Counted from the first letter of the stretch, positions 24,101 through 29,745 are shown. The stretch: 64,000 bases of DNA from Psococerastis gibbosa (GCA_963971405.1 OZ020484.1:6448001-6512000), one strand, 5' to 3'. A program made the numbers and translations. Notes: generated from the sequence alone by a model not told the origin.

Positions 24101-27100
24101 CGTTTCGCTGATGACATTGCACTTATCGCTGACGACGAAGAGGAACTACAGCTTGCATTAGAAACAATGCAGGACATATTGACAAGAGGATATAATATGA
24201 CCATAAATAAAAGCAAAACCAAAGTCATGGTTGTGAAGAATAAGAATGACATCAGCCAAGCATATGCATCCCTTGACAGAGTAGTTCACAGCAGTGTCAA
24301 GCAATTTAAGTACCTGGGCAGCACAATAGCAGAAGACAATAGCTCAGCGATTGAAATAAACAGCCGTATCCAACAAGCCAAGGTGGCATTCAATAAAAAA
24401 TCCAAGATTCTGGAATCCTATAACATAAAACTAACCATCAGGAAGCAATTTCTAAAAACATGTGTGTGGAGTGTTTTATTGTACGGCTGTGAAACCTGGA
24501 CTATAGCAGATAAGGAACTAAAGAAACTCGAAGCTTTTTAAATGTGGTGTTACAGAAGGATGCTACGGATCAGCTGGAGGGACCATGTGACAAATGAAAG
24601 AGTGCTAGACGCTATCGGGGAAGAAAGACAGTTAGTAGCCCAGATACGAATCAGGAGAGCGAAATGGATGGGGCATTTGCTAAGGCACGAAAATCTGGTA
24701 CACACTATTATCGAGGGCACAGTGGAGGGAAATAACCGAAGAGAACGGCCGAAGAAGGAATTCATGGATCAAGTAAAAGAAGACGCAGGAGCAATATCAT
24801 ATTAAGAACTGAAGAGGAAGATCGAGGACCGAGTAAACTGGAGGACGATATGCAGGGAGTTGCTGCCAACCAATCGCTAAGATTGTAACCTTAAGAAGAA
24901 GAAGAACCAAGTAAATTGTAAGTAAAGTGCGCAGAAACTTATTACGCAAATTCTAACGTCAGTCCCCTGACCTGACCTAACGGTGCACAAAAAAAATAGT
25001 TCGATTATGGAGAGGCACCATCTATTCTATTTAATTATCAATGCAAAAAAAAACACATACCTACTGCAGCTACAGTATAATGTTTTTTTTTGTCTCGGTA
25101 TGTCCATTGTAGGCAGAAACTTAACTGTAGGTACACTTGCTTCTATAAAGACGTAATATATCTACAATAGAAATCTAACCTAATCTAACCTTCGTTATCG
25201 AAGACACGAGTATTGCCACTTTTACAAAGCCAACCCAAGTCGTTCATAGATGCTGTAATATTTTCCCCAACAATTAAGTTTCCCGAAGTCACGACAGCCA
25301 TATCGCAGCGACCTTCTTTGATGTCCCTCCAACCCATCTCCAATGACGCCATCCCTCCGCTATCACCAACATCAAGCGCTGTGCTGTGCCCTATTGACGA
25401 AGATAGTTGTATTGTACATCTTATCGTATACGTTTGCTTTTTTATGTGTTGTTAAAATATCATAGCTATTTTATACCTACGGTATATCCGAAGTAAGTGA
25501 GTCAACAAAAAGTAGGCAGAGTTGTGGTACTCGCTCCCGCATGGACGTACGCAGTTTTCAGCTTTCAGCTTTGGGAGTCCTCGTTGGAGTATATAGACGA
25601 TGAACGAGGACAGACGAAGATAAACAAAAGTTCAAACACTGGTGGTAGATTTTTGAATAAATAGACCCAGGATAATTGTTAACTTCATTTCTTGATACAC
25701 AACGAACACCGCTAAGAGGTCACCCCATTTGCTTTTTTAATGGTAATTGAGCAGTGGGCACCAGAAATGAGCCGTTCTTTATATATAGAAAATTTACGGG
25801 TCATCGAGCGTATATTTACTCAAGGCATTTTAAATACTTTTTTAAAAATTATTTTTAAGAACGTTTTGTAAAGAAAACAATGGTTCAAGAATTGCTTCCG
25901 GAAATATGACTGGAATAATTCTGGCCGAGTTTCTCATCCCACCAAAGACGCCGCAGAAGCTTGAGAAGCTGTTGCAACAGCTCAAATATCTCAATGTGGT
26001 AAATCTTTTAAAAACACACCGTCAACAGCATCAGGGTTGGAAAATACTGGGTCTCTGTCTAGGTCACGAAATAGTAAAAGTAAAGTAATTGTAGAGAATG
26101 AACATAATGTTAGTATACTGTACAAAGGGTGCTTGAGACTATCTCTTTGCGAGAACGGCCTAACTGCATGGAGCTTGGCGCTATCTACTGGCTACAACGG
26201 TCTATCTCCATGGGGCTTGACGCGCACCATAAGCTAAGAAGACCGTTTGTAGTAATGGTATTGCTATATGTTTCAGCCCGTAGATAGCGTCAAGCCCCAT
26301 GCAGTTAGGCCGTTCTAGCAAATAGAAAATCTCAAGCACTCTTTGTATCTACTAATGTTGGCTTTATGACCACATATTGTAGGCAATGGTGAATTGCAAG
26401 ATTGATTAAGGGAACACATAATAGTTTGTAATAAAACGTTGATGAACATACCAAACTGGTGCGTCACTATCCTCTCCCGTAGATGGGTTCTCCTTCTGAT
26501 TCTTCTTTCTTACAAGCTAATTCTTACATTGGTGGGCCACTAGGCCAATGGAGGTTTGGGTTCCTCTTTTCTTGTCCGTTTCTTCCCTCCCCTCTCGCCG
26601 CAGACAGGAGACTCCCATCAGCGAGGGGGGAGGTTCACTCCCTCATTTCGGGTAAAATGCGATGACAAATGAAAATAGTAATAATAATTTCCTTTCACAA
26701 TGATCACTCCTTTTTGTCAAAATTGCCGATGTGTCGATTCAAAACTCAACAAGAAAAAAAAAAACGTCGTGTCACCAGACAAATTTAAAAATACGTTTTG
26801 GCGCAAATTACGGGGTTTTACTTTACTGTCAATTACCAAGAGGGAAATCACTGTTAAGTATCTATTTGATTTTAGAAATCAAATAAATACCACAAAACTA
26901 CTTTACGTCGTTACAAGTTAAAAATGCGTAATAAGCTTATACCTTTCATGTCCATGAAAAAGGACACTCTGTTAGCGGCCAGAGCCCTACAGTTTCCCAA
27001 AATCATGTAGCGAGTTGTTTTTCGTGAATAGTCACCAGACTCTCCATCCCCCTTGGCAGCACTTGAGTACACTTGGGCCAGACAGTTTTGTGCATCAATG

Positions 27101-28730
27101 GCGTTGATCCCTAAAAGCACGTTTTCGTTGGGTTTGATGTTAAGGGGGGAGGGGGGCTTTTTTTATTAGGAAGTGGGCAGCCTCTCCCCGCCGCAGCCGG
27201 CCGAAAAGCTGGCTACACCCTTGTATCATTGTCACCCTCAACATTATTCCGTTTTGCTTTCCTATTTATGCGTAGTATAAATATAAGCTTTGTGATGGTC
27301 GAAAATTCCGATTTCGGGTATTCAGAGGTTTTTACAAAATGGCTTCCCGTTTATTTCATTTTCGTGTCATTTACATTTCATTTTCATTTCATTTTCCTTT
27401 CCCATTGCGAAACGTGCTGCTCAGTGGTGAAACAAATTTTTTTTAGGGGCCCTTACGCAAGACAGCAGTGCCCCCCCCCCCCTACAAATTACACAAGGCT
27501 TAAAAAATCATTTTCTTTTATTAATTGTTTTTTTTAATGTATATGTATATTTTTTTCCCTTTTTCAGAAAATCCCCCCAAAAAATTTTTTTTTCCTTTCT
27601 GTGGAGGCCCATAGGCCATGCATAACTTGCTACCCTTGCGTTACGCCACTGGAACTGCTCCCTTTAATTCATTAAATTTCAAGGTATAGTTTACCAGCAT
27701 CCATGAGAGCTACATAAGAGGTTTCCAAGGCGTTAATTTGCAGTCGGTCGGTGCCAAGAAAGGTCGCTGTGTTCATACCAAAAAATATTGCGTCAAGTTG
27801 GTTGGCCCCTGCAACTTTTCCCGCTGGCTTTGGAAATTCTCCATGGTAACCTGCAATACAATAGTTATTAAATTCATATTAAGATGAATGAAATATCCTA
27901 CCCAACAATAGCGCTTGAGTATAACAAACTTTGTAATGTAGGGCAATTGTCTTGTTTAAAAGGTAGGAAACGTAGAAAATTAGTATTAGAAAATTACGTA
28001 AAAAGAACGTAGAAAATTATCACCCTAAAATTCTTAGTTTTTATTGACTTTTTATTTTTAATTAATTAGCAAAGCAAGTTATTAAAGATTTGGCTTATGT
28101 AAGTTGTGGAAGTCTACTTCATGCATCATATACAGTGGTGAAACAAATTTTTAGGGGTCCTTACGCAAGACAGCAGTGCCCCCCCCCCTACAAATTACAC
28201 TAGGCTTAAAAAATCATTTTATTTTCTTAATTGTTTTTTTTAAATGTATATGTATATTTTTTTTCCTTTTTCAGAAAATCCCCCCAAAAAAAATTTTTTT
28301 TTCCTTTCTGTGGAGGCCCATAGGCCATGCATAACTTGCTACCCTTGCGTTACGCCACTGGAAGTCTAATGATGTGTTCTTCAAATTATGTAAGACAAAC
28401 CTTTATAACCCCACCTCTCGAACGAGACCACTAGCACTCCGCTACGACATCAACCGACCGAATGGTGCGCATTATAAAAAAGGAAATTATGCTGCCGCAC
28501 CCTGTACAGCGTATAAATAGGAAAGCAACCAGCTAGGGGTCTACTTTAGATACTACACCCTGAAAAATTTACCACAACTTACCGTCTGGTATGACTTCAG
28601 TTACTTTTGGTCTTAGTGGCAATCCGTTGAATAAAGTCGTGGAAAATGTCTCCAAGCTATCTATCGCAGGCAGCTGAATAGACATTCCAGAAATGACCAC
28701 GTCATCATCGGCGAAGTTACAGCCGTTCAT
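1..28730 (-). CDS. Fatty acid synthase-like gene (KS-AT-DH-central part; 3' half off the left edge)
   Basis: Multi-exon host gene, start codon at 28730, running off the window at position 1. About 4 kb of coding sequence (about 1,340 residues) in 22 exons, matching the first 55% of a type I animal FAS of about 2,400 residues. Domain order is KS (exons 1-6), KS-AT linker (7-8), AT (9-12), DH (13-17), then the pseudo-methyltransferase/central region (18-22). ER, KR, ACP and thioesterase would lie beyond the left edge. Exon phases agree throughout except around exon 15. KS and DH catalytic residues are all replaced, while the AT triad (GHSLGE Ser, YYRG Arg, FHS His) is kept. Ordinary cytosolic FAS makes palmitate from malonyl-CoA; this copy should not do so unaided. 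I infer a diverged paralogue. It could be an early pseudogene, but exons without stops and good splice sites argue against old decay. Confidence 0.9.
690..880 (-). CDS. FAS-like exon 21 (central region)
   Basis: Acceptor ATTTTAG|AAG, donor AG|GTAGGT, phase 0 in and 2 out. Reads LIATLKRKQKECTKLLLVG then EPKDGIFNFIQRIQ, matching WxExLxxALxExxxxxILLVGEGxPxSGxLGLVNCLR just before the FAS pseudo-KR/ER part. Confidence 0.78.
881..2303 (-). other. FAS-like introns, no recognised element
   Basis: Apart from exon 20 this stretch is AT-rich intron. I see only short homopolymers (for example the T-run near 1800). Small ORFs here overlap exon 20 in other frames or are chance. Confidence 0.5.
1151..1351 (-). 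CDS. FAS-like exon 20 (pseudo-methyltransferase)
   Basis: Acceptor TTGACAG|GTC, donor AGG|GTGAGT, 67 codons, phase 0. GHKYDLVVCAKKQFE resembles the xxDLVIAxNVLH strand of the FAS pseudo-methyltransferase, and EQMTLLKR fits the end of that fold. The family region is already non-catalytic in normal animal FAS. Confidence 0.72.
2304..2453 (-). CDS. FAS-like exon 19 (central region)
   Basis: Acceptor TTTCAG|ACA, donor AAAG|GTACGT, 50 codons, phase 0. TTREFIEFCSQIISN and LRDIKVLNL resemble the helix LExALRxCxQxxLEN and the strand LKVKVVEL at the start of the FAS pseudo-methyltransferase. The intron to exon 18 is 4.4 kb because of a foldback element with a LINE inside it. Confidence 0.75.
2828..2915 (+). 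repeat. tRNA-derived SINE family 1, fragment
   Basis: Matches the 3' part of the copies at 10990, 20318 and 49330: GTAAAGCAGACTGCCCCGGG, CCTTCCTAGTTGAGTGTA, GAGAGGGCTTT, then an ATT-rich tail. The promoter half is missing. Confidence 0.7.
4274..5275 (+). CDS. LINE ORF1 (gag-like, three zinc knuckles)
   Basis: 333 codons, open throughout. An RNA-binding-like N-terminal half is followed by CCHC-type knuckles typical of I/Jockey/R1-clade ORF1 proteins: CTSCLKLHHTAKYC, then CSQCGGNHEGAC, then CPNCKGSFPTSQHDC (roughly residues 197-250). An in-frame ATG 33 bp downstream (MELGDE) may be the real start. ORF1 proteins coat the element RNA. No direct partner ORF2 remains in this copy. Confidence 0.85.
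   Translation: MRGLQYFAGMELGDEGSDEITDRPATRYYPEGYDGTLEVYMRSASRLNHISLAQKLFSEYKTVVSVNKVNSYKLKVIFKDRLEANELASKGQIGAASSYIPAREVQIDGVVNCEPEDDLDFLSKVGYGTTGDGSEKIKLLNVFRINKAVKTNNGIEHVPSNCVRVTFEGKKLPQCMIVGYLRLNVRRYVPRVMSCTSCLKLHHTAKYCVNKPACSQCGGNHEGACETKAFSCPNCKGSFPTSQHDCPTLNKARRKIKTQYSASQRPIAVGNRFLVLAESSSDASQGEENARALPLSTQAHKRRRWQVSPSVSPGQEGPDPLEFPELPPSQAYG
5532..5669 (+). pseudogene. LINE ORF2 endonuclease stub
   Basis: PLRCLQWNITSIRRRGDEPL then ENDCNVIAIK is the typical first strand and helix of the LINE apurinic-type endonuclease (LQWNxxSIRxRxxELxxLIxExxxxVIALQE). The sequence then leaves homology and stops at 5667-5669, so only the N-terminal 40 or so residues exist. Confidence 0.75.
5909..6130 (+). 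pseudogene. LINE 3' remnant (RNase H tail region)
   Basis: One frame reads TSCECGETQDNSSHLFRCAP then PNILALWTTFES, which resembles the C-terminal Cys/His motif (CxCGxxQxxxHLxxC) of Jockey/I-type ORF2. It starts at the edge of the foldback element and is decayed upstream. Confidence 0.55.
6131..6870 (-). other. FAS-like intron, nothing recognised
   Basis: Intron sequence between exons 18 and 19. AT-rich, with no ORF, repeat or RNA gene that I can support. Confidence 0.4.
6871..7013 (-). CDS. FAS-like exon 18 (post-DH region)
   Basis: Acceptor TTCTAG|AT, donor AAG|GTATAC, phase 1 in and 0 out. LACDGLYVEDVSYET resembles xxxGGVEIRGLKAxxxPRR after the DH, and the exon ends IVPYSQPPLK (xFVPYxxxxLS). 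Joining it to exon 19 gives the expected spacing. Confidence 0.75.
7744..7911 (-). CDS. FAS-like exon 17 (DH, catalytic Asp replaced)
   Basis: Acceptor TTTCAG|GA, donor A|GTATGT, phase 1 on both sides. Reads IRGKISKTQDWTVKLEALMQ where FAS has RGxLKWTGNWVSFMDTMLQ. Trp and Gln align, and the catalytic Asp position is Glu. It continues LLTIRSIGAIEVA (LYLPTRIQKVVID). Confidence 0.8.
7995..8365. repeat. Two diverged copies of a dispersed repeat
   Basis: Two successive units share GTTTTTACCCATTTTGATAG / GTTTTACGCATTTTTATAG, TTTTACCGACGA / TTTTACTGACGA and a G-run end (CAGGGGGGCGGA / CAGGGGGAAAA). A third relative lies at about 29985-30170. Source unknown. Confidence 0.55.
8457..8708 (-). CDS. FAS-like exon 16 (DH)
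   Basis: Acceptor TTTTTAG|CC, donor A|GTAAGT, phase 1 on both sides. Reads NVEITKSGTLLANARIS (FEVCEGGxLVVSGRI in FAS), then SLTREEFYNILREKGY, a clear match to LxxxDIYKELRLRGY. The hotdog strand before it is poorly conserved. Confidence 0.8.
8709..9924 (-). other. FAS-like intron, nothing firmly recognised
   Basis: Intron between exons 15 and 16. A 70-residue minus-strand ORF near 9159-9371 faintly recalls LINE tails but is not supported. An AATAAT run lies at about 9840-9860. Confidence 0.4.
9925..9983 (-). CDS. FAS-like exon 15 (tentative, DH)
   Basis: Candidate exon with acceptor CTTAG|GG and donor AAAG|GTATGG. In the frame that fits exon 16 it reads VTLFIADDKAKGNLMDIAK. The 3' phase fits exon 16, but the 5' phase is one base off from exon 14. 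Weaker internal acceptors (after GATAAG or GCTAAG) would restore phase with a 31- or 25-bp exon. A missed microexon or a real frame defect is also possible. Confidence 0.4.
10129..10227 (-). CDS. FAS-like exon 14 (DH, catalytic His replaced)
   Basis: Acceptor TTCCAG|CGT, donor GCG|GTAAGT, 33 codons, phase 0. Reads IEEQIFRGEAVVPAALYA. Aligning its G, P and Y with the hotdog motif HxxxGxxxxPxxxY (DHVIDGRVLFPATGYL) puts Gln at the catalytic His position. Divergence is high, so the alignment rests on these anchors. Confidence 0.7.
10491..10635 (-). CDS. FAS-like exon 13 (AT-DH boundary)
   Basis: Acceptor TTACAG|A, donor CAA|GTAAGT, phase 2 in and 0 out. Reads GK-LYLNGINSNIAALYPEPN and FPVSRKT, matching LGxLYxxGxNPxxxxLYPPVxFPVSRGT at the AT-DH junction. 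Confidence 0.88.
10990..11225 (-). repeat. tRNA-derived SINE family 1, long copy
   Basis: On the minus strand it begins with a tRNA-like head containing TGGCTCTACAGG (A-box-like) and GGTTCGAGTCTCA (B box). The family body AGCAAGCGGTCCCGGGCG follows, then CTAGGTTGGCTTAGTGATAG and an AT-rich tail. Confidence 0.75.
11383..11684 (-). CDS. FAS-like exon 12 (AT C-terminus)
   Basis: Acceptor TTATAG|GTA, donor AAA|GTAAGT, phase 0 in and 2 out. Contains RSRKWISSSVPE, SSAEYFTNNLL, and IEIAPHGLLQAILKRS, all close to FAS (RSxRWxSTSIPE, SAEYHVNNLV, VEIAPHALLQAILRR). It completes an apparently sound AT domain. Confidence 0.92.
12282..12511 (-). CDS. FAS-like exon 11 (AT, catalytic His)
   Basis: Acceptor CTTCAG|GC, donor AAT|GTAAGT, phase 1 in and 0 out. 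ELVCHNSSTSTTISG matches VPACHNSxDTVTISG, and IGFHSQFIAAAGPYL matches MAFHSYFMxxIAPPL with the catalytic His kept. The internal acceptor after GTCTTCAG was chosen because it gives the exact FAS spacing AAIG-RGFQQLK. Confidence 0.9.
12655..13660 (+). pseudogene. Decayed LINE, reverse transcriptase C-terminal part
   Basis: The readable part near 12690-12970 has KSKKTKIMYIRN and VVKEHKYLGLQNDSGMTW, typical of the end of LINE RT (SKTKxMxxxR then FKYLGxxxxxxxxW). Downstream it is broken by stops. The element ends in AAGGAAAAGAAAAAAAAAA near 13660. Clade not resolved. Confidence 0.65.
13909..15062. mobile_element. DNA transposon-like unit with 40-bp terminal inverted repeats
   Basis: ACTGTTCGCCCAGAAAAGTT at 13910-13929 recurs inverted at about 15040-15059, and the match runs about 43 bp inward. 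TA flanks both ends, suggesting a Tc1/mariner-like target. No transposase is visible. The interior holds two short ORFs (14360-14560 and 14566-14757) and a further decayed coding-like stretch, none assigned. The right end lies within about 3 bp of FAS exon 10. Confidence 0.6.
15065..15254 (-). CDS. FAS-like exon 10 (AT active-site Ser)
   Basis: Acceptor TTACAG|ATT, donor G|GTAATT, phase 0 in and 1 out. IIGHSLGELGCAYADGSLT holds the AT nucleophile Ser, and AAYYRGKAV holds the Arg that binds the malonyl carboxylate. A transposable element terminus lies within about 3 bp of the exon end. Confidence 0.93.
15667..15900 (-). CDS. FAS-like exon 9 (AT N-terminus)
   Basis: Acceptor AACAG|ACT, donor CAA|GTAACT, 78 codons, phase 0. 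RPIWFVFSGMGSQWPGMGRD is essentially the canonical start of the FAS AT domain. The exon continues with TADDPNMFNDNL and SFVGIAAVQ. This is the best-conserved exon of the gene. Confidence 0.93.
16302..16436 (-). CDS. FAS-like exon 8 (KS-AT linker)
   Basis: Acceptor GTTTTAG|ATT, donor CAG|GTAAGT, 45 codons, phase 0. Reads DNEFISLVHEIFKNDIP then HLARGYIVL, matching DxEFIALLHxIHxxxIPxHxYRGY in FAS linkers. Confidence 0.85.
16729..16959 (-). CDS. FAS-like exon 7 (KS end and KS-AT linker)
   Basis: Acceptor TTTCAG|GTC, donor AAT|GTAAAT, 77 codons, phase 0. VNSYSHGNLYGHCIL corresponds to VNSFGFGGxNxHVIL, with the glycine-rich loop that closes the KS fold eroded. It then reads EIPRLAFLSARTDD, matching IPRLVxxSGRTEE of the linker. 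The intron between this exon and exon 6 is about 4.1 kb and holds the 18552-21011 element. Confidence 0.87.
16960..18551 (-). other. Start of FAS-like intron 6/7 region, mostly unassigned
   Basis: 17205-17310 matches the end of the dispersed repeat seen at 47846-49160 (shared GAACATTGGTCACC / GTCTCAA). 17760-18230 is a less AT-rich unassigned stretch. A degenerate ATC microsatellite lies at about 18421-18475. Confidence 0.45.
18421..18475. repeat. (ATC)n microsatellite
   Basis: Imperfect run of ATC/TCATCA units with interruptions. Confidence 0.8.
19255..19495. repeat. (TTG/CTG)n imperfect microsatellite
   Basis: About 240 bp of TTG, CTG, TTT and GTT triplets. It leaves both strands open, which explains the low-complexity Val/Ala and Thr ORFs here. 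Confidence 0.9.
20030..20720. repeat. Inner inverted repeat of the composite element
   Basis: The left arm 20030-20225 (GTGTAAAAACAGGCCAAGTT, AAGTTCTTTGGCCATTTAAA, ATAGGGATGAGGGCCAAGTT) recurs inverted at 20520-20720. The loop between them received SINE family 1 (20318-20512). Confidence 0.75.
20318..20512 (-). repeat. tRNA-derived SINE family 1, near-complete copy
   Basis: The minus strand shows A box TAGAGAAGTGG and B box GGTTCGAGTTTC about 40 bp apart. The body AGCAAGCGGTCCCGGGCC follows, then GCTAGGTTGGCTTAGTAATA and a TTATTTC-rich tail. This is the clearest copy for defining the family. Confidence 0.8.
20890..20962 (+). tRNA. tRNA-like sequence (73 nt), probably a pseudogene or SINE-type head
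   Basis: Folds by eye into a full cloverleaf. Acceptor GGGCTTG/CAAGCCC and discriminator A; D arm with loop containing AGCGGTTAA; T arm GTGGG-TTCGAAT-CCCGC; 5-nt variable loop. It is followed by a T6 Pol III terminator at 20964-20969. The anticodon stem has one A-C mismatch and the loop CCGGTTA lacks U33 (anticodon would be GGT), so function as a tRNA is doubtful. It abuts the right end of the 18552-21011 element. Confidence 0.55.
21055..21285 (-). CDS. FAS-like exon 6 (KS, second catalytic His replaced)
   Basis: Acceptor TTTACAG|GAC, donor AAG|GTACAG, 77 codons, phase 0. Reads DWDTAELNAITDVF (GDPQELNAI in FAS), then VGSVKSNIGNAEGSAD where FAS has KSNMGHxExAS. The second catalytic His is Asn. 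It continues ALEHGKVPANRYYKTPN, a clear match to EHGxxPPNLHFxxPN. Confidence 0.9.
21660..21845 (+). repeat. tRNA-derived SINE family 2, copy 1
   Basis: TGGCAAGGTGGTAGCGTGCT (A-box-like TGGCnnGGTGG), GCCATGCGATTGGAGGC, GACTGAAGAGGTCAATCGGA, ATACATTCATTAAATTGT, then an A-tail of more than 20 bases. No CDS. Confidence 0.8.
22448..22633 (+). repeat. tRNA-derived SINE family 2, copy 2
   Basis: Same family as 21660: TGGCCAGGTGGTAACGTGCT, CCATGCGATCGGAGACGTG, GACTGAAGAGGTCAATCGGA, and an A-rich tail. Confidence 0.8.
22843..23081 (-). CDS. FAS-like exon 5 (KS, first catalytic His replaced)
   Basis: Acceptor TTTTTAG|CT, donor AAAG|GTAGGA, phase 1 in and 0 out. Begins ADGFQRVE (ADGYCRSE in FAS), has AKRIYAKLKHV, and ends IGYLEAYATGIK. 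Typical FAS has YVEAHGTGTK, so the catalytic His is Tyr here. The usual NTDGYKEQG stretch is also lost, but the exon length equals a normal FAS (80 residues). Confidence 0.87.
23150..23260 (+). repeat. tRNA-derived SINE family 2, copy 3 (3' truncated)
   Basis: TAGGTGGTAGCATGCTTG, CGCCATGCGATCGGAG and CGACTGAAGAGG match the family. The 3' part with the ATACATTCATT box and A-tail is absent. Confidence 0.7.
23350..24906 (+). mobile_element. RTE-like LINE, 5'-truncated, reverse transcriptase with several breaks
   Basis: The RT domain runs in order: KKAPGVDDIPAELLK, then YIGFIDLEKAFDKVQWKKLF, then RQGVRQGCSLSPALFNIYI, then IRFADDIALIADDEEEL (the catalytic FADD), FKYLGSTIAED, LLYGCETWT, MWCYRRMLRISW and RRAKWMGHLLRH. 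There is a frameshift near 23465, a stop near 23605 and a stop just before MWCYRRM. The endonuclease is missing. The end is TTAAGAAGAAGAAGAACC, a microsatellite-like tail. The C-terminal motifs match RTE-type endonuclease-RT proteins. It sits in the intron between exons 4 and 5. Confidence 0.85.
24023..24541 (+). pseudogene. RTE-like RT core fragment
   Basis: 172 codons carrying the palm motif RFADDIALIADD and KYLGSTIAEDNSS, up to the stop at 24541. The next frame segment (24542-24805) begins MWCYRRMLRISWRDHV and continues the same protein in the same frame, so a single Glu-to-stop change is the likely break. Confidence 0.8.
25190..25390 (-). CDS. FAS-like exon 4 (KS nucleophile region, Cys replaced)
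   Basis: Acceptor CAATAG|GG, donor G|GTTAGA, 66 codons, phase 1 on both sides. Reads GHSTALDVGDSGG where animal FAS has GPSxALDTACSSS. The alignment is gapless across the whole exon (later anchors: GRCDMAVV for GQCxxAIV, and RVFDNEADGF for KxFDxxxDGY), so the nucleophilic Cys is replaced by Asp. Confidence 0.88.
25391..26098 (-). other. FAS-like intron, nothing recognised
   Basis: Intron between exons 3 and 4 up to a foldback MITE. Small plus-strand ORFs at 25906-26088 and 26037-26237 have no recognisable domain. Confidence 0.4.
26100..26365. mobile_element. Foldback MITE, arms about 90 bp
   Basis: AACGGCCTAACTGCATGG followed by GCTTGGCGCTATCTA recurs inverted as TAGATAGCGTCAAGCCCC and ATGCAGTTAGGCCGTT. 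The match extends outward through GTGCTTGAGA/TCTCAAGCAC to AATGTTAGTA/TACTAATGTT. No ORF. Confidence 0.75.
26943..27110 (-). CDS. FAS-like exon 3 (KS)
   Basis: Acceptor TTTTAG|GG, donor G|GTATAA, phase 1 on both sides. It continues DAG-INAIDAQ and ends NCRALAANRVSFFMDMKG, which matches CRAMxANRISYxFDFKG of animal FAS. Confidence 0.88.
27422..27651 (+). mobile_element. hAT-type MITE, copy 1
   Basis: Begins CAGTGGTGAAAC and ends GTTACGCCACTG. CAGTGGCG-like ends are typical of hAT elements. Imperfect 8-bp flanks are GTGCTGCT and GAACTGCT. The interior includes C-runs and GTGGAGGCCCATAGGCCATG. Closely similar to 28133-28360, in the same orientation. Confidence 0.75.
27695..27850 (-). CDS. FAS-like exon 2 (KS)
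   Basis: Acceptor TTGCAG|GT, donor G|GTAAAC, phase 1 on both sides. Contains QLDAIFFGMN and ends YVALMDAG, matching the FDAxFFG and EALxDAG motifs of KS. The usual MDPQxRxLLE stretch between them is diverged to TDRLQINALE. Two similar MITEs (27422-27651 and 28133-28360) flank this exon. Confidence 0.85.
28133..28360 (+). mobile_element. hAT-type MITE, copy 2
   Basis: Near-identical to copy 1 across about 228 bp, with the same CAGTGGTGAAAC / GTTACGCCACTG ends. The immediate 8-bp flanks do not match each other. Confidence 0.75.
28583..28730 (-). CDS. FAS-like exon 1 (KS N-terminus, start codon)
   Basis: Starts at ATG 28728-28730 and gives 49 codons plus one base. The motif DDDVVISGMSIQLP matches the start of animal KS domains (usually IVISGMSGRLP). 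Donor is G|GTAAGT. A TTGCAG/GG acceptor-like site at 28769-28770, 39 bp upstream of the ATG, suggests an additional non-coding first exon further right, which I did not locate. Confidence 0.85.
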
Positions 28731-28869
28731 ATTTGCTTGCGGAAAATGTTGTTGCTAAATTAATTTCCCTGCAATATATATATAGTAATAATAATTATTT
28801 TAGCTAGCTGTATAGAACCATTAATCAGGAGAAATATGTATTATGTATGTGACGAAGCAGAAGAATACG

Positions 28870-28980
28870 GGATGAAAGGCCTTGCTCGTTCTGAAAGCGT
28901 ACTTCCAAACGTTTCGTCAACATCTGCGGTCGGCATCTTCAGTGGAACTACATAAACTTCTAAGATGTATCTCGGAGGGT
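28870..28980 (-). repeat. Short conserved repeat segment (shared with 36845-36940)
   Basis: On the minus strand it reads ACTGAAGATG, then CGCAGATGTTGACGAAACGT, then TTGGAAG. The same string, with a few changes, is found on the plus strand at 36845-36940, and similarity extends upstream through GATACA and CTTAGAAGT. Probably the end of a mobile element. Confidence 0.55.
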
Positions 28981-29054
28981 CATCAGCAACAGTTGGGCCA
29001 GGGGGATGTCCACTGATATTTATACCAAGCTGTGGGGTCATGGGGGAGGAGGAG

Positions 29055-29745
29055 GACATTTTTATATTATTTTGGGCTAACTTAACTCAACTTTGGGGGG
29101 TTTCACCATGAAAAGAATAAAAAAAGGCTTTTTTTTCTGAAAGACGGCTCCAACAATCTTCTATAAATTCACAGCATATTGCAATCGTTATTAATGTTAG
29201 ATATAACAAAACACAATAGGTCAGTTGCCCCTTCATAGTTTGGTTCTGGGGACTTACAAAAAATAAAAAGACTTTCTGTGGAACCTTACTATCGATGCTT
29301 TACAACTTCAGGTATGTTATTTTAGAGTTATGTAGAGTAACAAAACGAAAAAGGTTACTTTCCCAAAGATTCGGTTTATGCAACAAATTTTTTTAAATGA
29401 AATTATGAATAATTCATACATTACATGCATTACTTGCCCTGTCATTATTACTGTGTTGTAACTCATTGATTTATTGATTTGACCGGCTATGAAGGATCAC
29501 AACCCTCAAGCAAACAAACAAAAAACTGGTCAATTCAGTGCTTTGGGCTAGGGAATTTCGAAATTTAACCATAGGAAAATTATTTACTATGGAAATATCA
29601 TAGTATTATTTATTTCGGAACTACTACTATACCTACTATATGTACTACTACTATATGCCTACTATACTATAGTATTTTGATAAATTTCAAGTAAACTCGG
29701 ACCGGGTCTTTAATTTTTCATTGAGTGTAATATGATCTAAAAACT
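29055..29745 (+). repeat. Dispersed repeat Y, diverged copy
   Basis: Shares ATTTTGGGCTAACT, TTTGGGGGG, GGCTCCAACAATCT, AATTTAACCATAGGAAA and AGTAAACTCGGACCGGGT with the fuller copy at 47846-49160. Short start fragments lie at 27262-27320 and 32762-32830 (GTATAn AAGCTTTGTGATGGTCG). No ORF. Confidence 0.6.

Noticed and set aside
21055-25390. KS active-site changes as frame or splice misreading
   Set aside because: The exons align with FAS residue by residue on both sides of each changed site.
1-28730. FAS-like gene as a processed pseudogene
   Set aside because: It has many introns with proper GT/AG junctions and consistent phases, so it is not a retrocopy.
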